A stretch of 64,000 bases of DNA from contig WACJ01000184.1 of the NCBI GenBank assembly GCA_008973525.1, forward strand, positions 558,001 through 622,000. Reading direction: 5' to 3'. The notes below the pieces were generated by a model. That model saw only the letters and a list, made by a program, of their open reading frames with translations, was not told the DNA's origin and made no database searches. How positions within the stretch are numbered: position 1 is the first letter of the stretch; every line of letters starts with the position of its first letter. The DNA is from Stenopsyche tienmushanensis (Eukaryota; Arthropoda; Insecta; Trichoptera; Stenopsychidae). The translations under genes and the position numbers were made by a program. Below are positions 57,890-64,000 of the stretch, in pieces.

Positions 57890-60300
57890 GTCGTTGATGC
57901 ACGTAATTATTACCTGTAAAATTTAATAGATTATAGTCAGTCTAAAAAATAATAAATACTCAATTTATTTAAGTTATACCAAAATAATTTATTCTAGATG
58001 TTTAGTCTGTTAGTGGATAAAATTAAGCATTTTCGTAAAATAGGATTGGCTTATTTTTAAAAAAATATTTTTAAAGACGCCAATATTAATTCTTAAGATA
58101 AACGTATTTTGCCATTTAAATATATTATGTCAATTAAACCGCCTGACAACAGAGAATTCTTTTGACAAGACAAATTTACATAATAAATTTATGTGTACGT
58201 CAAATGCTTGACCTTTTTATTTCCCTACTCCAATAGACATTTTATTGCGATTATTACGACGACCTCTAATACGAAATCCACCCCACGTCTTATCTCGAAG
58301 GTGTCCAATATCCCGAGCATCCCCATGGGCATCTCGTGCGATAGTCAGGTGTCGTTTTCACGAAAACGTGACCTGAGATAATCGACCCGAGCTAACAACA
58401 ACCCCCGTGACCGACAACCAATTCATCCCTCAATCTGAGCAAGCATGTAATTAGACATTTACTGCGACGTTCATCGAGTGTTGTGCAATTTATTCTCTAT
58501 AAAACCTTCGTTATAATATAAACTAAAATGTATTTAAAAATTATATCATATTCATCATTTTTAACCTTTTGATCGCTTTAGCTGTCAGCTCTTATCAGCT
58601 TAAGACAATCTTCAATTCGAGGCAGAGTCAATTTTAAATAAACAGTGTTGATTTTTACAGTTGAAATGATTACATAGTATCATACGAATATTCGGATTTT
58701 ATCGGACCCTCATTTACATCTTATTTCGCACCCCCAATTTTATTTTTCTTTCAGCATGGACTCCTTACAACTCTGAATAGACTACTTTGGGAATGATTGA
58801 TTTACATCGAGTGAATGCAGTACAATCGGTAGCATTTAATCTTAATAAATACAATTGAATCATGGATCTAAAAATACAAATCTAAAAGCGGCAAGCTTAA
58901 CAAAATCAGTATTTAATTGATGCTTTTAAGTCCACTAGTTCCGGTAAAATTATTTTTTATACCGAAAAACAATTTTCTTTCTTAAGCGATTTCTTTTGAG
59001 TAAGAATCTAGCAATCACGAGTTTGCATAAAATTCAAGATTCGCCCACGTTTTCCGCTCGAGTCCTTCGTTACGTGACTGATTATAAAGTTTTAGAAATA
59101 CTTTCAGTTTTAAGTAGGAGGAAGCGCCTCACAGTCGATATTGAATAAAGCAAAATTTCCTAAATATAGTCCAAAATCCATTAAAAGCATGGTCGCTAAC
59201 GAAACAATGTAAAAGCGTGTGATATTGTTCACGTGCCCACATCACATTCGATTCCTTTTGACGTCGATTGACAACCCAAAAAAAATGTTTTTCTATTAAA
59301 CGACCCGTGGTCGACCTTATTAAGGTGACTCTCGATATTTCGCAATGTTTTTCTCCTTATTTTCATCCCGAAATAAAATAATTCGAAGGTGATGTTTGCA
59401 AAAGCTTATTAAAATATCTCCTTCGAGACGAAATACGTGTTGCGAACTTTTACAAAATACAAAGAGAACTAAACCCATTCGCAACTTTCCAACTTATAAA
59501 TTTTATCGGAATCAAAACGCGTTCGTTGAATAATTCTATTATTAAAAATCAATTGTTATTAATTTTTATACCGCAAAATCGTACCGATTATTTTACAAAA
59601 ACTCCATAAACTTCTTATGATTGTCTAGAATTTATTTTTGAGCATGAAATATTTTCTTATTTATAGAATCCTTGAGTATTTCAATTTCATATAGTATCTG
59701 TCTTACATCTTGCTATTTTTATAGCTTTGAGCTAATGTAATAATGATATAACTAAAATATCTAATATCGATGAAAATATTTAATATTCTTTTCGATTCGA
59801 TTGTAAAAAAACATCATAAATTAGGGTCAAATATAATTTTGAAATATTTGATGTGTTCATATCAATTGATCGCCTTGGTCCAGATTTATCGTAATTTCCA
59901 GAATATGATGAAAGTTGGCACTGAGACGATTAGTTAAGTTGGACAGAACTATGATCGACTGCATTGAAACTTATTTTATAATTAAATAATAATGTTAGTT
60001 TTATCATTCATTTATAGATCCTTTTATGCCTATTCAAATAATCTTATTTTAAATTAACCGTGTGTAGAAAGCATTAGGAAATCAATATATAAAAATAACC
60101 GTTTCCTAGAAAAATCTCTTATGGAGATTGCCTACGTCCGATAAAGGGTATGGAACCTTATAAAGAATAATAAAAGGTGACAAGTGTTTATTATACGTTA
60201 TCCATTTGTCGCCTATCTCCGTGGGAGTAATCTTATTTTTTTTTAATGTTAATAAATATTGTATAATATATGAAGTTAGTTTAGTTTTGCGCGCAACAAA
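57890..60300. other. No recognisable gene
   Basis: 58,200-59,450 contains more CpG than the surroundings, similar in texture to the first 18 kb. ORFs are short (58193-58381 +) and unrecognised. Confidence 0.5.
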
Positions 60301-60306
60301 AATGCA

Positions 60307-61204
60307 TATACACTCATCCCTCGACTTGCGTGGTTGATACGTTCCGAGAGAAAACGTGCAAATCGAAACCTCGTAAATAGAGACTTCAAGCTCATATAAA
60401 GTAGAGGGATAGGTTCCAGAAAACCGCGTAAAACGAGTACATTGTATATACACATATATCTGCATAAAAAAGACATAAATTTATAATATGTTTATAATTA
60501 AAAGCATAATTTTATTACTCCATCTTGTCGGTTGGCTCGAAATCACTAATATCATCGGATTCAGATCCAGCAGCAGGCTCTTCTTCTCGTCTTATTAAAT
60601 AGTCCGTAAAAAGTCTATGTATATTTCACTATATTGCGCACACATGCTTTTAAGGTCTCGCTGAAATTTAACAGAACGTTCAATAACAGGATCAGTGGCC
60701 AAAACATTATTTTCTAAGTGATTGGGCAATCTGTAAAATTTCTGAAATGTCTTTAAAAGTAAATTTATTTGGTTTATTAGTAATGTCAGTAACACTACCA
60801 TCGCTTTCAACATTTTCTTCGTTGGTTGACATCATATAAAACAATTCTTATTCGTCTATTTCCTGATCAACAAACAATTCATCGATATCACTGAATTCTA
60901 AATTCTCCAATCCTTGTCCCAACACTTTTGTTATATTTAAAATACTGTTAAATGTTTCATTTCTTGCTGGAATTACATGATTACGTTCAACTACTTCTGG
61001 CCATTCTGCTCTCCAATAAGCATTTAATGTTGACTTTTTAATTGCTAATCCTATATATTTCACACAATTTAAGATCGTGAATTTTTCCAAGCTTGATTTT
61101 TTATTTTTTCTGACCGCGTAAAAGTGAAAACGCTTAAAATTGGTACCGCGTAAATGGATTGCTTTGTATTTGTTAATATTAGTCAAAGCGGAAAGAAATG
61201 TCAT
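60307..61204 (-). mobile_element. Tigger element relic with CCTCG...CGCG-type end
   Basis: The end TATACACTCATCCCTCGACT at 60307 with TTGCGTGG, CGTTCCGAGAG, AATCGAAACCTCGTAAATAG and CCGCGTAAAACGAG follows the pattern of the classical Tigger terminus, which reads CAGT..(T)CCTCG..ACGCGG...CGTTCC..GA..CCGCG. The transposase C-terminal part runs toward this end on the minus strand. The opposite end was not found. Confidence 0.65.
60518..61204 (-). pseudogene. Tigger transposase C-terminal region, frameshifted
   Basis: Minus-strand frames in order: FTILNCVKYIGLAIKKSTLN AYWRAEWPEVVE (about 61085-60985; family form F.VLDA...I..AW..V..STI.NCW...WPE), followed by an acidic stretch with SDIDELFVDQEI (near 60870). 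Then come ATDPVIERSVKFQRDLKSMC and YSEIYIDFL (about 60710-60620; family form DP..ERS.KF.R.L...L..YKE.Y), and after a frameshift REEEPAAGSESDDISDFEPT with a stop at about 60518. The catalytic core upstream is missing. This family differs from the Tigger copies at 20-24 kb. Confidence 0.65.
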
Positions 61205-61212
61205 TTTTTTGT

Positions 61213-61262
61213 TATTTGCAGATTAGGTAGCTTTTTAATGCCTCTTTCGTAAAATTCGGCCG
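61213..61262 (-). pseudogene. mariner transposase C-terminal scrap
   Basis: The minus strand codes PAEFYERGIKKLPN, close to the FY..GI.KLP.RW segment near the C-terminus of mariner transposases. It lies between the Tigger relic and dispersed repeat 1. It is very short, so the call is tentative. Confidence 0.35.
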
Positions 61263-61289
61263 GTTTTCCACTAAAGTGAGAATCCAAAT

Positions 61290-61462
61290 GATTTTCCGAA
61301 AAATGACCGAAGATGGTGTACTATCGACAGTGTTTATTTATTTATGTACAAGCTTCATACACGCTGCGACGGTCCTGATAGATAAGTAGATTTGTACTGA
61401 TGATAAGTGGCGGACATACAAATATAACATTTAAATTAGCTCACTACTCAAAGGATTAACAA
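61290..61462 (-). repeat. Dispersed repeat family 1, copy 5
   Basis: The reverse complement reads TTTGAGTAGTGAGCTAATTT, TGTATGTCCGCCACTTATCA, CAGGACCGTCGCAGCGTGTA, AATAAATAAACACTGTCGAT, then a version of the ATTCGGTCATTT block. It has the same upstream form as the copies at 38.3 and 51 kb. Confidence 0.7.
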
Positions 61463-61469
61463 GGATATA

Positions 61470-64000
61470 TCTTAATTTCGTGGCAAAAATAAATTTTGAA
61501 GAAGAGTGTGTAGAAATAGTTGAAGAAAAATCTGTGTAATGCTTTTAGCATTGAATAAAATTCCAATAATTTTAATATATCCGTTATTTTAATTTTACAT
61601 TTCTTAAAACCGAAAACTTTACTTCACTCGAATTCCCAAGAATGAATTTCACCATCTTCAACATGCAGGGTTTAATGAGCTTTTCGTAAGGTTTATTTGC
61701 TTAGCAATTTCCAGTGCGACTTGATATAATATTTGCACTGATACTGTGCTCACTTACTGAAAACTTCCTGTTCGATCAAGTGTCTGATGTTTACAAGTAG
61801 TTTAATGCCGATGAAAGAATTTCAGATCCTTTTTAGTATAATAATACGCATTGTGACTTCTCTATTCCATTGCCAGCCAAGTTAGTAAAGTCAAATTTCA
61901 GATATTCTTCTGAATATTTAAGGTTTTTTTCTTATTAAAATAAAAATTCCATTATAGTGAATATATATGTATTTAAATTGCCTGTATAAGTTGTCGACCC
62001 CACAGGAAACCTATGCCTTAATAGCATCGAAAAATTCGCAATGTTATTCTTATCAGGTTTTTATTTTAATTTAGTTTATTCTCATATGAAAAGGATGATA
62101 AAGAACTATTTTTGAAAATTGGAAATACTATTTAAGAAATGAAAAAATCCTATTGAAAATTCTTCATAATATTGATTAAGTTCCAATGAAGTTCAATTGA
62201 CATAATCACTGAATTATCTTCGTCAAATCCCTTTACAATTTAAGTTAATAATTAATTTTCCCAGGGGTTGTCTGTTTAAAACTGATCATAATTGCTTGAA
62301 AGCGCTTTGATTCGATAGTCACGTGCAATTCTTAATGAATTGGTCAATTCCTCAAAATCGTCTAGGAGATCATTCGATAAACGTGATTGTCACGTTACTT
62401 ACATAGGTCACATTTCCATTATGGTCTCTAACCACAGCCTTTCATCCCCAAAACACGTGAATTAGTTATCATCATATAATCGCACACCTGTCAACATCTA
62501 GCACATTAGCTTATAGCACTCCATTATAATTCCGGCTATGAAACGAATAAAATCATTGCATCAGCTCATACTTTGTAACTTGATGGAAAATTTGTGCCAG
62601 AGGAAAACAATAATTCGATTAATCCATATCGCCACAGCTTACGCAACATTCGCTTAAATTTCGCTCTGGAAGTTATTTTTAATAAACGATCAAGATCTAA
62701 TCAATTGTTCCAATAAAATGCTTTTACTACAGAGCGAAAAAAATTTAATCGAGATTTTTTTTAAATCTAAAAGATGATAAAAGGCTCTAACGACAATAGA
62801 AAAATTGATGAAACAAATTTAAATACTTTGGCTAAATTATAATATGGAATTAATGTCTTAAAATTCAATCTAATCTCTATTTTTAATTGGCTTTGGAATT
62901 AGATACACTAAGTTTACAATCAATTGACAAAAATCTTTAAGAATTTATTAACATTCATAATCAGCATTTCATTTAGAGACACTGTTATCAAGTTGTGAAA
63001 TTAATATGAAATTTAAATAAACATCAAATAAAAAAATATTAATGTGAAATTCATCCAAGTGTGGTGCCTAGATGTCAGCACAGAATACACTCAAACCTCT
63101 TTTTGTGCGATTTTGAAGTTATGCAATTTTTTTAAAGCATTTTTTTATTTTTTTATTTCATAAAGAGTACGAATCGAGATATTTTGGATAAAATAGGAAA
63201 TAAATCATCAACACAAATCGAAATTGGGAAAAAAATTATAATTTTGGACTGTGTAAATCACATTGCATCTGCTATTGCTGAATTACGACCACGTCCTTTA
63301 TTCTGGATTAGATTTTTGAAAAAATTGATTTCGTTCCAACTATTAGAGTTATCTCTATTTTAGTGTTTTATTTAAAAAAAAAATGACCTGATAGATCGTT
63401 CATTTACATTTGATTTTTAAGGTTTAATTAATTTTCTATGATGTTAATTTTATTAATCGTACTATATTTTAGTATTGAATATCAAATGATATATTTTTAG
63501 TGTATGATAAATGTGTCTATATTTAGTTAATCCTCTTTTCTCCATCCGGCTCTTTCATAATATGAAATTGCATTTTTATTATTTACTAATGTATCATAGT
63601 TTTAATATCTCTCAGTCTATATGAAATTGCATTAAGCTGCACTAAATCCAATTTCAATGCAAACAGAACGTGCTCATAATGATAATTTTTGGATTAATGG
63701 CATATTATCATCGGAAAAGAGCGAAACTCCTAATTTATATAGACAAAGCAGTTATTTTGAAATACATAATTTCATATAAAACAATATCGATCAATATATA
63801 TATTGAATCTATTACACATCAATTTTGAACAATTTTTCTTTTATAATGCAGTTTTAATTTCATTTTTAGATTTTTTGAGAAAGCTTTAAAAATCTATAGT
63901 TTTTTAAGGGAAAATGGCTACTTTTTATTAAATCTTAATGACTATATGAATGACGAATGACTATTATAATTAACATTTTAAATGAAATTTAATCATTAAC
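61470..64000. other. No recognisable gene; possible Tigger-type end at 63,086
   Basis: The stretch is AT-rich with no ORF of note. TACACTCAAACCTCTTTTTG at 63086-63105, followed by TGCGATTTTG, resembles the outer end of Tigger-type elements (ACAGT.AAACCTC...). No partner end or transposase was found. Confidence 0.4.

Noticed and set aside
1..64000. Bacterial, viral or CRISPR system
   Set aside because: No operon structure, ribosome binding sites, long ORFs, spaced direct repeats or viral genes are present; the transposon content is that of an arthropod nuclear genome.

Overview
This is a window of eukaryotic nuclear DNA, almost certainly from an arthropod and most likely an insect. It is AT-rich and gene-poor. 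Stop-free stretches are short and occur in every frame, as expected by chance in such DNA. It carries the mobile elements typical of insect genomes: pogo/Tigger, mariner, piggyBac-like, Kolobok/Mutator-like and hAT DNA transposons, plus RTE-type non-LTR retrotransposon fragments. I see no complete, intact protein gene, no rRNA or tRNA, no CRISPR array and no bacterial-type operon. The insect order cannot be fixed from the sequence alone.

Layout. Bases 1 to about 18,100 are visibly richer in CpG and poorer in recognisable transposons. They hold three copies of an unrecognised 44-codon reading frame (about 1.9, 6.9 and 12.6 kb), a few low-confidence ORFs, and two promoter-like patches (a doubled GGCGCCATTTTGTT near 11.1 kb, and a TATA-type sequence with a GC palindrome near 18.05 kb). 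From about 18.6 to 24.5 kb there are two related Tigger copies. One is split by a piggyBac-like element, which is itself split by a Kolobok-like element with TTAA ends. From 26.3 to 30.4 kb there is a mariner chimera and a 3.66 kb element with terminal repeats that holds a deleted piggyBac transposase and a second Tigger relic. From 33 to 46 kb lie dispersed repeats, an orphan exon-like piece of the microtubule polymerase msps/XMAP215, a mariner broken by an RTE reverse transcriptase, and tandem transposase 3' ends with an SPDLTPLDFF motif.

From 49 to 57 kb there is a hAT transposase end, a repeat interrupted by a retroelement tail with a 13-base target duplication, a 236 bp hAT miniature element with an 8-base target duplication, and a large inverted repeat pair. 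Around 60.3 to 61.5 kb is a third Tigger transposase C-terminus next to a mariner tail and another dispersed repeat. The remaining long stretches show nothing recognisable and are best read as intergenic or intronic DNA.

The recognised genes do not form a pathway. The window records layered transposon insertion and decay. The items most deserving follow-up are the 44-codon frame kept without indels in three copies, the TOG-domain exon fused to a repeat edge, and the non-transposase segment shared by a Tigger copy and the inverted repeat pair.
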